64,000 bases of DNA from Antrihabitans stalactiti (GTDB taxonomy: Bacteria; Actinomycetota; Actinomycetes; Mycobacteriales; Mycobacteriaceae), in the NCBI RefSeq assembly GCF_012932915.1, contig NZ_VCQU01000006.1, forward strand, positions 1-64,000. Direction: 5' to 3'. How positions within the stretch are numbered: the stretch's first letter is position 1; each line of letters opens with the position of its first letter. Shown in pieces: positions 29,422 through 38,296 of the stretch. The notes under the pieces were generated by a model. The model did not search any database. It was given only the letters and a program-made list of their open reading frames with translations, and was not told the origin of the DNA. The position numbers and the translations under genes are program-made.

Positions 29422-29892
29422 GTGGCCGTGAAACTCAGCGCGGGAACGATCCTTTACCGAGTCACCGACGGTGGGCTAGAGGTGCTGCTCGGGCACATGG
29501 GCGGCCCTTTCTGGGCACGCAAAGACGAAGGGGCGTGGTCGATTCCGAAGGGCGAATACGTCGACGGCGAAGAACCGCGGGCCGCAGCGGTCCGTGAGTT
29601 CCACGAAGAGATGGGGGCTCCGCTCCCCGAGGGCGAACTGGTCGAACTAGGTGCGTTCAAGCAATCGAGCGCAAAACAGGTCATCGCGTTCGCCCTCGAA
29701 GCGGACTTCGATGCCGACAACATCGTCAGCAACACCTTCGAGATGGAGTGGCCGCCGAGATCCGGTCGGTTACAAAGCTTTCCCGAGATCGACCGCGCCG
29801 CGTGGTTCGACGTCGACACGGCACGCCGGAAATTGGTCAAGGGTCAGGTGCCCATACTCGATCAGCTCACAGAAGTCCGAAAAAGTAGATAG
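29422..29892 (+). CDS. NUDIX hydrolase
   Basis: 156 residues from GTG 29422 (GTG 29428 is an alternative); no ribosome site, since the repeat abuts the start. The NUDIX box is complete (GEYVDGEEPRAAAVREFHEE then MGA) at about residues 43-65. The AGTILYR N-terminus and WSIPKGE preceding the box fit the branch of small bis-nucleoside-polyphosphate or NTP hydrolases. Exact substrate unknown. Its 3' end overlaps a microprotein gene on the other strand. Confidence 0.88.
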   Translation: MAVKLSAGTILYRVTDGGLEVLLGHMGGPFWARKDEGAWSIPKGEYVDGEEPRAAAVREFHEEMGAPLPEGELVELGAFKQSSAKQVIAFALEADFDADNIVSNTFEMEWPPRSGRLQSFPEIDRAAWFDVDTARRKLVKGQVPILDQLTEVRKSR

Positions 29893-29926
29893 CGCAAGCG
29901 AGTATGAAGACGACCACGGTTTCCAT
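29867..29926 (-). CDS. 19-residue single-helix membrane microprotein, METVVVFILACAIYFFGLL
   Basis: A 20-codon frame on the minus strand with an excellent ribosome site, GGGAGGGAGGACCG directly before the ATG. After a Met-Glu-Thr start the whole peptide is one hydrophobic helix with a Cys and two aromatic residues, ending in TGA. This is the size and form of regulatory membrane microproteins that bind a larger membrane complex (such as KdpF or CydX), but no such partner gene is adjacent. It overlaps the end of the NUDIX gene by 26 bases. I do not recognise the family. The rest of 29927-30184 shows no other convincing gene. Confidence 0.6.
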   Translation of the reverse strand: METVVVFILACAIYFFGLL

Positions 29927-30184
29927 CGGTCCTCCCTCCCGGATGTGGGCCTACTTCCATAATCGCCCGGATCCGGCATTTCGCAACAAGCCAGAAGTCG
30001 TCTTGCCGAGCCGGCAAATTTGCGGCGACTTCGTGCAGATCAGCACGGCGATTCGCTGTTGACCGGCTGTGACCGATGTCGCACCCGCACGGAATCCATG
30101 CGACGATGGCTGGGCTGCATTCGGGTCGACGGAGACCTTCCGTCGCGCCGTATGCCTGTTCTCAATGACGAGAAGGAGACGAAC

Positions 30185-30967
30185 TTGGCTGCCGTGGCCC
30201 CGGGTGCTGGTTTCGCTGTGAGCCCTAAGTTGCAGGTCAAAGAGGTTTTTGCGCTCGCACACGCGATCAAGTACGCCGGCCGTCCGATACGTCAGCCCGC
30301 GCGTAGCGACGAAGCCAAGGTCCCAGTGCTGATCGTGCCGGGCATCGTCGTCGGGGACTGGTTCATGACGCCACTTCGCCGCCACCTCCGTCGAGCCGGG
30401 CACGTCACCATCGACAGCCAAATCGTGTCCAACATCCGCTGCAGCGATGCCGCGCTCGAACGACTGGAGCGCATCCTCGAAGCGGAAGTGGCAAAGCACG
30501 GTCGGCCGATTGCGATTGTCGGCTACAGCCGCGGTGGCATGTTCGGCCGAGCACTCGCAACCCGACGACCGGATCTTGTCGCCGGCCTCATCACGCTCGC
30601 CTCGCCGCTCATCGATGCGGCGACGGCAGTGTCTCCGGTGCTACTCGGCCCGGTGGGATTGATGGCCCGGTTGAACAGAACGGGATCGTCGCAGCTCATG
30701 TCCGACGATTGCCTGAACGGCGAATGCTACGAGCGGACTGCGCTCGAACTCGCCCAGAAGTTCCCGCGCGATATCCCGTTCACCTCGGTGATTTCGAGCG
30801 AAGACGGATTCGTCGAGCGCCGCGCGATGCTCGATCCAGACGCCCAGCATGTCGAGGTGCGTGAAGGCCACCTCAGCATCGTCGCGAGCAAAGAAACGTT
30901 CCGCGTCATCGACGCATCGCTTGCCGAGATGCACGCAACGAAGCGGGCGCGCCGCGTCGCGTCGTAG
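30185..30967 (+). CDS. Alpha/beta-hydrolase (lipase/esterase-like)
   Basis: 260 residues from a TTG with AAGGAG seven bases upstream; an ATG 11 codons earlier (30152) lacks such a site. The core starts with VPVLIVPGIVVGDW, and the nucleophile elbow is GYSRGG, preceded by IAIVGY. The acid and His are probably in SSEDGFV and EGHLSIV. Location cytosolic as no signal is visible. Substrate unknown; PGAP1- or triacylglycerol-lipase-like enzymes are nearest in pattern. It ends before a terminator and tRNA-Pro. Confidence 0.82.
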   Translation: MAAVAPGAGFAVSPKLQVKEVFALAHAIKYAGRPIRQPARSDEAKVPVLIVPGIVVGDWFMTPLRRHLRRAGHVTIDSQIVSNIRCSDAALERLERILEAEVAKHGRPIAIVGYSRGGMFGRALATRRPDLVAGLITLASPLIDAATAVSPVLLGPVGLMARLNRTGSSQLMSDDCLNGECYERTALELAQKFPRDIPFTSVISSEDGFVERRAMLDPDAQHVEVREGHLSIVASKETFRVIDASLAEMHATKRARRVAS

Positions 30968-30986
30968 CCTCGTACCCACCACGCAA

Positions 30987-31024
30987 AACTGCCCCTGACC
31001 CGGTTTCCCGGATCAGGGGCAGTT
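30987..31024. terminator. Terminator between hydrolase gene and tRNA-Pro
   Basis: A 12-base perfect stem AACTGCCCCTGA / TCAGGGGCAGTT with a 14-base loop, flanked by A-run on the left and TTCTGT on the right. It lies between convergent transcripts and can work in both directions. Confidence 0.8.
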
Positions 31025-31044
31025 CTGTCGTCTCAACCAACGAG

Positions 31045-31118
<74 letters not shown>

Positions 31119-31172
31119 TTTTGTAACCTGCGCTAGCTTACAGCAGCTTGCGATGCGGGCCGAATCGCCAGG

Positions 31173-32138
31173 TCAGGGCGTCTCCGACCGCGCCGCAATG
31201 TCAGTCGACGACGCTTCACGGTCGGCGGCGTGTTTGCGAGGCGGAGCCGCGACCAACGTCAGCAGAGTCGCTTCGGGCCTGCAGCAGAAGCGATACGGCG
31301 CCCACGGTGAGGTGCCGATGCCTGCCGAGACGTGTAATTGCGTGTGCGCGCCCCACTTCGACGGACCCTTCACGCGGGACCGGTCGAGTTCGCAATTCGT
31401 GACGAGCGCGCCGTAGAAGGGCACACACAGCTGGCCGCCGTGGGTGTGGCCCGCGAGGACTAGGTCGTAGCCATCCTCGGCGAACCGGTCCAGTACTCGC
31501 GGCTCGGGGGAGTGGGTCAGGCCGAGTCGAAGGTCAGCGACCGGATTGGGTGCCCCGGCGATGGTGTCGTACCGGTCGCGTTTGAGATGCGGATCGTCGA
31601 CGCCGCCAGTTGCGATGCGGATGCCTGCGACTTCGAGATCGTGGCGGACGTGCGTGAGGTCGTGCCAGCCGCGTTCGGTGAACGCAGCGCGCAAGTCGCG
31701 CCACGGCAATGGGTCGCCCATGACCCGCTTATGGTCTTTCTTGAAGTACTTCAGCGGATTCTTCGGCACGGGTGCGAAGTAGTCGTTGCTCCCGAAGACG
31801 AACAGGCCTGGCCGCGCAAGCAATGGATCGAGCGCCTGCACGACCGCCGGAACTGCGCGCTGATGGGAGAGATTGTCGCCGGTGTTGATCACGAGGTCCG
31901 GCTCGAGCCGGTCGAGTTCGCGCAGCCACTGCTGCTTGAGCCGTTGCCCCGGGGTCATATGAAGGTCGCTGATGTGTAGCACGCGCAGCGACGAGGAACC
32001 TGGCGCGAGGACCGGCATGGTCGTTTCGCGCAACGTGAAGGCGTTGCGTTCGACCAACGAGGCGTAACCGACGCCCAGCGCGGCAGCCCCTGCTGCACCC
32101 TGCGCGGCGCGCTTGAGGACGTTTCGGTTCACTGGCAT
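31173..32138 (-). CDS. Metallophosphoesterase (YkuE-like)
   Basis: 321 residues, ATG start. Residues about 10-30 form a hydrophobic anchor. Calcineurin-type metal motifs appear in order: HISDLH, NTGDN, GSNDYF (in place of GNHD), HSPEP and AGHTHGGQ. An Asn-Asp replaces the usual Asn-His in the third motif, which may change activity. Homologues are broad phosphodiesterases or envelope enzymes. In M. tuberculosis the same gene (Rv3683) neighbours ponA2, as here with only yqeY between, so a cell-envelope role is plausible. Confidence 0.87.
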   Translation of the reverse strand: MPVNRNVLKRAAQGAAGAAALGVGYASLVERNAFTLRETTMPVLAPGSSSLRVLHISDLHMTPGQRLKQQWLRELDRLEPDLVINTGDNLSHQRAVPAVVQALDPLLARPGLFVFGSNDYFAPVPKNPLKYFKKDHKRVMGDPLPWRDLRAAFTERGWHDLTHVRHDLEVAGIRIATGGVDDPHLKRDRYDTIAGAPNPVADLRLGLTHSPEPRVLDRFAEDGYDLVLAGHTHGGQLCVPFYGALVTNCELDRSRVKGPSKWGAHTQLHVSAGIGTSPWAPYRFCCRPEATLLTLVAAPPRKHAADREASSTDIAARSETP

Positions 32139-32206
32139 CGGTCCAGGATAATTGACCGTTGAAATCCAGGCGCAATCATCGTCTGAGGTCACGTAGCGTT
32201 GCGCTC

Positions 32207-32671
32207 ATGGCAGAACTGAAGGCACAACTGCGGACCGACCTGACAGCCGCTATGAAGAACCAGGATGTGCTGCGACGCGAGACGCTGCGGATGATCTTGG
32301 CCGCCATTCAGACCGCTGAGGTGTCCGGCACCGCGGCGCATGAACTCACCGACGAAGAGGTCTTGTCGGTATTGGCGAAAGAGTCGAAGAAGCGCGGCGA
32401 ATCGGCCGAGATCTACACCGAGAACGGCCGCGGCGAACTTGCCGCGAAGGAGCGGGCGGAAGCGCAGATCATCGACGAATACCTGCCCACCCAATACAAC
32501 GACGCCGAACTGGCCGACGCTGTGGATACGGCAATCGCGCAGGTTGCGGATGTGCTCGGCGAGCGACCGTCGATGCGGCAGATGGGCGCGGTCATGAAAG
32601 CGGCTCAGGCACTCACCGCGGGCAAGGCCGACGGAAAGCGCCTTTCGGCAGCGGTCAAAGCTCGGCTCTGA
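32207..32671 (+). CDS. GatB/YqeY-domain protein
   Basis: 154 residues, ATG without obvious ribosome site. The YqeY fold is clear from LKAQLRTDLTAAMKNQD at the start, RRETLRMILAAIQ, and the C-terminal helical tail domain shared with the B subunit of Glu-tRNA(Gln) amidotransferase (DEYLPTQYND...GAVMKAAQ). Free-standing members probably bind tRNA or act on charged tRNA, but no activity is proven. It is divergent from the phosphoesterase and ends 15 bases before the convergent ponA2. Confidence 0.92.
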   Translation: MAELKAQLRTDLTAAMKNQDVLRRETLRMILAAIQTAEVSGTAAHELTDEEVLSVLAKESKKRGESAEIYTENGRGELAAKERAEAQIIDEYLPTQYNDAELADAVDTAIAQVADVLGERPSMRQMGAVMKAAQALTAGKADGKRLSAAVKARL

Positions 32672-32686
32672 CCGCCGCCGAGTGAC

Positions 32687-35044
32687 CTAGCGCGGTGGCG
32701 GAATCGGTGGGAACGTCGGCGGTCCGGTCGACGGTCGGGGGCCCGGCGTTTCACTGGGCCGCGGTGGCGGCGAGTTCTTCTGACTGCCGTCGCTGACGTA
32801 CAGGTTGATCGTCGACCCGGGGATCGCGGACCCGGAGGGCGAGGTGCCGGTCACCGTCCCGCGATTCTGTGCACCCGCGGTCGTCACGACGACGACCTTG
32901 AATCCGGCCGAGGTCAACGTCGACGTCGCGGCACCCTGACTCATCCCGGTCACGTCGGGGACCTGAGCGTTCTGTGATCCTCGGACATATTTCTGGTCCA
33001 GCGGCGGCAGGACCGGTGGCTCGAAGCTTCCGACCACCGGTTTGATCGCGTTGTACCAGGTTCTCGCGGGTTCGTTTCCGCCGAAGAGGTTGCCGTTACC
33101 GCAGTTTCGCAGCGGGAACGAGCAGATCTCGCCGGGTGTCGGCGTATCGCCGTAGACGTACGCGGCCCCGGCGAGCGAATTTGTGAAGCCGAGGAAGGCC
33201 GACGACCTGTGCGACTCCGTGGTGCCCGTCTTGCCGGACACGGGGTAGGACCAACCCGCCGCACCGGCAGCGCCCGCCGAGGTGCCAGCGCCCTGGTCGT
33301 CCTTGCTCAGCGCGTTTGCGAGGGTGTTTGCCAACCCGGGCTCGACAACCTGCTCACAGGCCTGCTGGGTCAGCGGAACGGCCGCACCATGGCGATCGAA
33401 GATCGAATCGATCGGCGTCGGTGGGCACCATTTGCCCGACGAGGCGAGTGTTGCGGCGACGTTCGACAATTCGAGCGGGTTGACCGCCGTCGGACCGAGC
33501 GTGAACGAACCGAGATTCTGTTCCTTGACCATGTCGGCGAGGCTCTGCTCGGTGAAGCCCGACGTTCCGGGCAGCGTGTAGGAGCGGAGTCCGAGCCGGA
33601 TCGCCATGTCGACGGTCGGCGTCACCCCCACCGACTGAATCAGCTTGACGAAGGCGGTGTTCGGTGACGTCGCTAATGCTTCGGTGACCGACATCGGCGA
33701 CTTGTAGGCACCGGCATTCTCGACACAGTAGGAATCAGCGGGGCAGCCTTTCGCACCGCCGTGACCCATTCCCTTCGCAGCGAAGAATTTGGGAACCTCG
33801 AGCGATGCGTTGATGCCGAGACCCTTCTCCATCGCCGCCGCTGTGGTGAAGATCTTGAAGACAGAGCCCGCGCCGTCGCCGACCATCGAGAACGGCTGTG
33901 GCTGGACGGTTTCGTGAGCGTCGCCGTTGAGTCCATAGGACCGGCTGCTTGCCATCGCGAGGACCCGATGCGAGTCCTGGCCAGGCTGGATGACGTTCAT
34001 TACCTCGGCGATATCGGGGAGGGTCGGGTTGGCAGCACCCGCGACGGCAGCCCGCGTCGAATCCTGCACCGCTGGGTCGAGCGTCGTCTTGATCAGGTAG
34101 CCGCCCTTGTCGATCTGCTCGCGAGAAAGGCCGGAGTTGACGAGGTACTGCAGCGCGTAGTCGCAGAAGAATCCGCGGTCGTTTGCTGCGATGCACCCAC
34201 GGGGCAGCCCGCCCGGTTCCGGCAGCACGCCGAGTGGCTGGCTCTTCGCGGTCCGAAATTCGGCGGCCCGGGCCGGAATGTTCTGGATCATGGTGTCGAG
34301 AACCGTGTTGCGACGCTCGAGCACACCGTCCGGATTCGTGTACGGGTTCAACTTCGAGCTCGACTGCACCATGCCGGCCAACATCGCTGCCTGGGTGGCG
34401 TTCAGTTGCGAGGCATCGATGCCGAAGTAGGTACGGGCAGCGTCCTGGATTCCGAAAGAAGAGTTGCCGAACGGTACGAGGTTCAGATACCTGGTGAGGA
34501 TCTCGTCCTTGGTGAGCTTCTTGTCGAGGGTCAGCGCCATCCGGATCTCACGGATCTTTCGCGCGGGGGTCGTCTCGATTGCTGCGCGGCGCTCGGCATC
34601 GGTTTTCGCGACGACAAGAAGTTGATAGTTCTTCACGTACTGCTGGTCGATCGTCGAGGCGCCCTGCTGAACTTCGCCGGTCGTCGTATTGGTCAGGAAG
34701 GCACGGAGGGTGCCCTGCCAGTCGACGCCTTGGTGTTCGGCGAAGCGGCGGTCCTCGATGGACACGATCGCGAGCTTCATCTCGTTGGAGATCTTGTCGC
34801 TGGGCACTTCGAATCGGCGCTGGTCGTACAACCAGGCGATCGGGTTGCCTGCGATGTCCACCATCGTCGAGACGGCGGGGACCGTGCCCTCGACGAGCTC
34901 GGCGGAAACGTTGTCCACAGTGTCTGCAGCGCGGTTGGAGACGAATCCGAATCCACCGGCTAGCGGGAAGAGGATGCCCGCCAAGAGAACGGCGGCGAGG
35001 AGGCAGCTGCCGACCAGCTTGGCGATTGTATTAGTGACCGACAC
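32687..35044 (-). CDS. ponA2: Bifunctional penicillin-binding protein PonA2 with PASTA domain
   Basis: 785 residues from GTG 35044; this start places the membrane anchor (LVGSCLLAAVLLAGILFPLAG) at residues 10-32 as in mycobacterial PonA2. The glycosyltransferase (GT51) domain has EDRRFAEHQGVDW and GASTIDQQYVKN; the transpeptidase has SVFK, SPNTAF and SGKTGTTE. One PASTA domain (VPDVTGMSQGAATSTL) precedes a Pro-rich tail. It polymerises and cross-links peptidoglycan outside the membrane. As in M. tuberculosis, it is divergent from whiB4. Confidence 0.96.
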   Translation of the reverse strand: MSVTNTIAKLVGSCLLAAVLLAGILFPLAGGFGFVSNRAADTVDNVSAELVEGTVPAVSTMVDIAGNPIAWLYDQRRFEVPSDKISNEMKLAIVSIEDRRFAEHQGVDWQGTLRAFLTNTTTGEVQQGASTIDQQYVKNYQLLVVAKTDAERRAAIETTPARKIREIRMALTLDKKLTKDEILTRYLNLVPFGNSSFGIQDAARTYFGIDASQLNATQAAMLAGMVQSSSKLNPYTNPDGVLERRNTVLDTMIQNIPARAAEFRTAKSQPLGVLPEPGGLPRGCIAANDRGFFCDYALQYLVNSGLSREQIDKGGYLIKTTLDPAVQDSTRAAVAGAANPTLPDIAEVMNVIQPGQDSHRVLAMASSRSYGLNGDAHETVQPQPFSMVGDGAGSVFKIFTTAAAMEKGLGINASLEVPKFFAAKGMGHGGAKGCPADSYCVENAGAYKSPMSVTEALATSPNTAFVKLIQSVGVTPTVDMAIRLGLRSYTLPGTSGFTEQSLADMVKEQNLGSFTLGPTAVNPLELSNVAATLASSGKWCPPTPIDSIFDRHGAAVPLTQQACEQVVEPGLANTLANALSKDDQGAGTSAGAAGAAGWSYPVSGKTGTTESHRSSAFLGFTNSLAGAAYVYGDTPTPGEICSFPLRNCGNGNLFGGNEPARTWYNAIKPVVGSFEPPVLPPLDQKYVRGSQNAQVPDVTGMSQGAATSTLTSAGFKVVVVTTAGAQNRGTVTGTSPSGSAIPGSTINLYVSDGSQKNSPPPRPSETPGPRPSTGPPTFPPIPPPR

Positions 35045-35245
35045 GCTAGACAGACTACGTGGCGCGCAGACCACGAACGAGTCCAAAGCCTTCACGCCGT
35101 CGCGGGCGGCGATCTGGGGTCGATCGTGACCCTTCTGAGACTTGGACACTTGTCCGAGAATTCAGGATTTCCTTATGTTTGCTGAAAATCTGCCGCGGTT
35201 CCGGAGCCTGTGGACGCGCGTACCAAAAAATTCCAAACTCTGCAC

Positions 35246-35275
35246 TTGCGCCAATGGCTATCTGTTACCTAGATT
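35246..35275 (+). promoter_or_regulatory. Likely whiB4 promoter
   Basis: TTGCGC (35246-35251) and TAGATT (35270-35275) with an 18-base spacer. The start point would be near 35283, leaving a 145-base leader before whiB4. The 383-base region 35045-35427 between ponA2 and whiB4 otherwise holds only a dyad at 35286 and AT-rich DNA. Confidence 0.45.
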
Positions 35276-35285
35276 ATCTTCTCAG

Positions 35286-35303
35286 TGTGATCTCTCTCTC
35301 ACA
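35286..35303. promoter_or_regulatory. TGTGA-N8-TCACA dyad
   Basis: TGTGATCTCTCTCTCACA is an inverted repeat resembling a CRP/GlxR site, but with an eight-base instead of six-base spacer. It falls just downstream of the predicted whiB4 start point, where a bound protein would block transcription. Confidence 0.35.
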
Positions 35304-35427
35304 GACAACTAAATGTGGTGTAGCTCTCGGCGAGACCTTCGTAGGAACAGGGAAGAACTCGCTCGGCTACGCGAATTTCTTTTGAGCGCCGTTAACTCGG
35401 TGTTCGGACTGCAAAGGGGCAAACCGA

Positions 35428-35751
35428 ATGCACATGACCACCCCGATCGCCCGACTGGATGTAGAGCAAGCAGAGGCGCGAATCGCCTGGGTGACCCAAG
35501 CCCGATGCAGAGAAGTTGATCCCGACCAGTTGTTCGTCCGCGGTGCTGCGCAGCGCAAAGCAGCGACTATCTGTCGGCATTGCCCAGTTCTGATGCAGTG
35601 TGGCGCTGACGCTTTGGACAATCGCGTCGAGTTCGGGGTGTGGGGCGGCATGACCGAGCGCCAGCGACGCGCCCTCTTGAAGCAGCATCCAGAGGTCGAG
35701 TCGTGGAGCGATTTCTTCGAGTCTCAGCGGCACCACCAGCCTGCAATGTAA
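35428..35751 (+). CDS. whiB4: WhiB-family iron-sulfur redox regulator, WhiB4-like
   Basis: 107 residues, ATG with AAAGGGG eight bases before. The four Cys for a [4Fe-4S] cluster are present as Cys27, then CRHC (Cys49/52) and Cys58, with the GVWGG turn near residue 70 and a basic tail (MTERQRRALLKQH). Position divergent from ponA2 and beside the two ArsA-like ATPases matches whiB4 of M. tuberculosis, a redox-responsive DNA-binding protein. A strong terminator follows. Confidence 0.93.
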   Translation: MHMTTPIARLDVEQAEARIAWVTQARCREVDPDQLFVRGAAQRKAATICRHCPVLMQCGADALDNRVEFGVWGGMTERQRRALLKQHPEVESWSDFFESQRHHQPAM

Positions 35752-35760
35752 TTACTCAAA

Positions 35761-35798
35761 AATGAGACCGCCGCGTCACTCGACGCGGCGGTCTCATT
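35761..35798. terminator. Bidirectional terminator after whiB4
   Basis: A 17-base perfect stem AATGAGACCGCCGCGTC and complement with loop ACTC, flanked by A- and T-rich ends. It separates whiB4 from the convergent ArsA-like gene. Confidence 0.93.
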
Positions 35799-35848
35799 TG
35801 TAATTAGTGGTGAAATGCTCGCATTTCACAATTCTCTGCAACCGTCAC

Positions 35849-36982
35849 TCAGCCGTGCTTTGTGAGTTGATCGGCGACTGCACGCAATGCGTCGAGATCG
35901 GTCACCTCGTAAGGCAATGACGGAACGCCGACGATTGCTACCCGCGGATGCGCACCCGTGAATCGCTGCAGCAGATGCGTTTCCCGCTTGTCGGTGAGAG
36001 CGCGTTGCGCATGCACGCGGAGAACGCCTGCAGCAAGCACAGTTTCGGGGGTCTGCTCCTCGGCGTCGAGGCGGTCTGCCGCAGTCAGAGCGTGACCCGA
36101 CGACAGCGAACTCAGCGTCGGGTGCGTCCGGTTGAGCACAAGCCCTGCGAGAGGCATGTTTTCGCTCGACAGACGATCGACGAAGAACGACGCTTCGCGC
36201 AACGCGTCTGGCTCGGCCGCCGAGACGACGACGAAATTCGTACCCGGCCTTGATAACAGCTCGAATGTGCGCTGTGACCGTGCGCGGAAGCCACCGAACA
36301 TGGTGTCCAGCGACTGAATGAAAACAGAAGCATTGCTGAGCATGTCGCCACCGACAATGGTCGACACGCCTTTCAGCGCGAGCCCCATTGCCCCTGTGAC
36401 GAATCGGCCGAAGCCGCGTCCCGGAGCCATGAAGATGCGAATCATGCGCCCGTCCAGGAAGTTGCCGAGACGCTTAGGTGCATCGAGGAAGTCGAGTGCA
36501 TTCCGCGACGGCGGTGTGTCGACGACGATCAGATCCCAGATTCCTTGGTCGGACAGCTGGCCGAGTTTCTCCATCGCCATGTATTCCTGCGTACCGCCGA
36601 ACGACGAAACGGCAGTCTGATAAACAGGATTCGCGAAAATGGACTCGGCTTTGTCCGGCGCGTGCTCGATGACCATGTCGTCGAAAGTGCGCTTCATGTT
36701 CAACATCATCGCCTGCAGCTGGCCCTTGACCTCCGGGCCCAGATCTACCGGTTGCGGGTCGTTGTCGAGGTTCTCCACGCCGAGTGCCTGTGCGAGGCGA
36801 CGCGCCGGATCGATGGTGAGCACCACCGTCTTTCGGCCGTGCTCGGCAGCGCGGAGTGCAAGTGCAGCGGCAGTCGTCGTTTTGCCGACGCCACCCGACC
36901 CGCAACACACGATGAGATGCGTCTTGGGATCCTTGAGAATTCGATCCAGCTGGAGTGGTGGAGCTGAAGTAGCCGTCGTCAT
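35849..36982 (-). CDS. ArsA/GET3-like P-loop ATPase (Rv3680 homologue)
   Basis: 377 residues. Walker A is [17 protein letters not shown] (near residue 28), with switch motifs [15 protein letters not shown] and [15 protein letters not shown], as in the anion-transporting/ArsA superfamily. The second P-loop of classical ArsA is absent; the partner gene upstream provides a second subunit. In M. tuberculosis the pair was linked to protection from stress during glycerol growth (recalled, not tested here). Start overlaps the partner's stop (ATGA). Confidence 0.9.
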   Translation of the reverse strand: MTTATSAPPLQLDRILKDPKTHLIVCCGSGGVGKTTTAAALALRAAEHGRKTVVLTIDPARRLAQALGVENLDNDPQPVDLGPEVKGQLQAMMLNMKRTFDDMVIEHAPDKAESIFANPVYQTAVSSFGGTQEYMAMEKLGQLSDQGIWDLIVVDTPPSRNALDFLDAPKRLGNFLDGRMIRIFMAPGRGFGRFVTGAMGLALKGVSTIVGGDMLSNASVFIQSLDTMFGGFRARSQRTFELLSRPGTNFVVVSAAEPDALREASFFVDRLSSENMPLAGLVLNRTHPTLSSLSSGHALTAADRLDAEEQTPETVLAAGVLRVHAQRALTDKRETHLLQRFTGAHPRVAIVGVPSLPYEVTDLDALRAVADQLTKHG

Positions 36983-37995
36983 CGCACACCCTGTTCGGTC
37001 AACTTGGCAGCCAATTCGTAGAGCCCGCCCAAATCGACACCTTCGGGCAGGGCGGGGAGGTGCATACGCGCGACATCGACTTTCGCCAATTGCGCGGCGC
37101 TGTCGTCTTGTCCCTGCAATGTCGCGGAGTGCTCGATGGTTTCGGTGATAAGTCCTTCGAAATCGCTGTCGGACACCGCGATTCCCACCTTGTCCAGCCC
37201 TTTTCGGAGGGCTTCGGCGTCGATCTTTCCTTGCGCCGCTTCGGCTCTGGTTTCTTTCGCCAGGATGCCCTGCGTAGCGCGGTTCACGATCACCGTGCCG
37301 ACCCGCAGGTCGGCGGCCTTGAGATCCGCGATCGCGTCTGCGGTCTCCTGCACGGGCAGTGCCTCGAGGAGGGTGACGAGGTGAATGATCGTGTCGTCTG
37401 AATGCAGCAGCCGGACAACGCCTTCACTCTGAGAGGCAACGGGACCGCCCTTTGCCAGGTCCTGCATTGCCTTCGTCACGTCGAGGAACGACGTGATCCG
37501 GCCCGTCGGCGGTGAATCGACGACGACCTCGTCGTACACGCGCTTGCCTGCCTTGTCGACGCGGACCACGCATTCCTTGATCTTGCCGGTGAGGATGACG
37601 TCACGAAGGCCAGGGGCCAATGTGGTGACGAACTCGATGGCGCCCATGCGGCGCATCGCGCGACCGGCGAAGCCGAGGTTGTAGAACATGTCGAGGTATT
37701 CGAGGAAGGCGTGCTCGGTGTCGATCGGCAAAGCCACGACCTCGCCGCCACCGTCCGCGGTCGCGATCTTGGTTTCGGTCGGCGGCAGCGGCGGAACGTC
37801 GAACAACTGCGCAATGCCCTGCCTCCCCTCCACCTCGACGAGAAGGACGCGTCGTCCGCCGGCTGCGAGCGCTAGCGCAAGTGCTGCTGCGACAGTCGAC
37901 TTACCGGTTCCGCCCTTGCCGGATACGTAATGCAGCCGTGCTTTGGCAGCTTTCGCCGGCCACACGTCTTCTTGTTGAGTCTCAGTTGATGACAC
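36979..37995 (-). CDS. ArsA/GET3-like P-loop ATPase (Rv3679 homologue)
   Basis: 338 residues from GTG 37995, near-leaderless behind TATAGG. Walker [17 protein letters not shown] is at about 25-40; VDSPPTGRI is the switch II region. It overlaps and should form a heteromer with the next ATPase. The two differ in the P-loop (KGGTGKST versus SGGVGKTT). Located on the cytosolic side; cargo or transported ion unknown. Divergent from the DUF4177-RidA-MBL operon, as in M. tuberculosis. Confidence 0.9.
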   Translation of the reverse strand: MSSTETQQEDVWPAKAAKARLHYVSGKGGTGKSTVAAALALALAAGGRRVLLVEVEGRQGIAQLFDVPPLPPTETKIATADGGGEVVALPIDTEHAFLEYLDMFYNLGFAGRAMRRMGAIEFVTTLAPGLRDVILTGKIKECVVRVDKAGKRVYDEVVVDSPPTGRITSFLDVTKAMQDLAKGGPVASQSEGVVRLLHSDDTIIHLVTLLEALPVQETADAIADLKAADLRVGTVIVNRATQGILAKETRAEAAQGKIDAEALRKGLDKVGIAVSDSDFEGLITETIEHSATLQGQDDSAAQLAKVDVARMHLPALPEGVDLGGLYELAAKLTEQGVR

Positions 37996-38049
37996 GAAGC
38001 CGAGCCTATAGCGAGTAGGTGCGGTCGAACACAGCGAACCTGGAATTGA

Positions 38050-38086
38050 CTAGGCCGCGTCTCTCATTCTTCGAGACTCGGCCTAG
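38050..38086. repeat. Interrupted inverted repeat in divergent promoter region
   Basis: CTAGGCCG-c-GTCTC ... GAGAC-t-CGGCCTAG pairs over 13 of 14 positions around a nine-base loop. It sits between two apparently near-leaderless divergent genes and is therefore probably not transcribed by either, pointing to an operator or a silent repeat rather than a terminator. Confidence 0.6.
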
Positions 38087-38131
38087 CGTGCTGGTTGGTC
38101 GCTCCGCAAGCTCCGCGACTAGTCTCAGCGC

Positions 38132-38296
38132 ATGACCGAGTTGACCACGTGGGAGTACGCGACAGTTCCTCTGCTGACCCACGTCACGAAGCAAATCTTG
38201 GACCAATGGGGATCCGACGGTTGGGAGCTCGTCACCGTGCTGCCCGGTCCGACGGGCGAACAGCACGTGGCGTATCTCAAGCGTCCCAAAAGCTGA
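38132..38296 (+). CDS. DUF4177 small protein (Rv3678A-like)
   Basis: 54 residues. TAGTCT ends six bases before the ATG, suggesting a leaderless message. The WEYATVPLL start and ILDQWGSDGWELVTVLPGP middle are the DUF4177 signature. Function is unknown. Its stop overlaps the next start (TGATG), so it is coupled to the RidA gene. Too short to be called by many gene finders, but family and synteny support it. Confidence 0.85.
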   Translation: MTELTTWEYATVPLLTHVTKQILDQWGSDGWELVTVLPGPTGEQHVAYLKRPKS

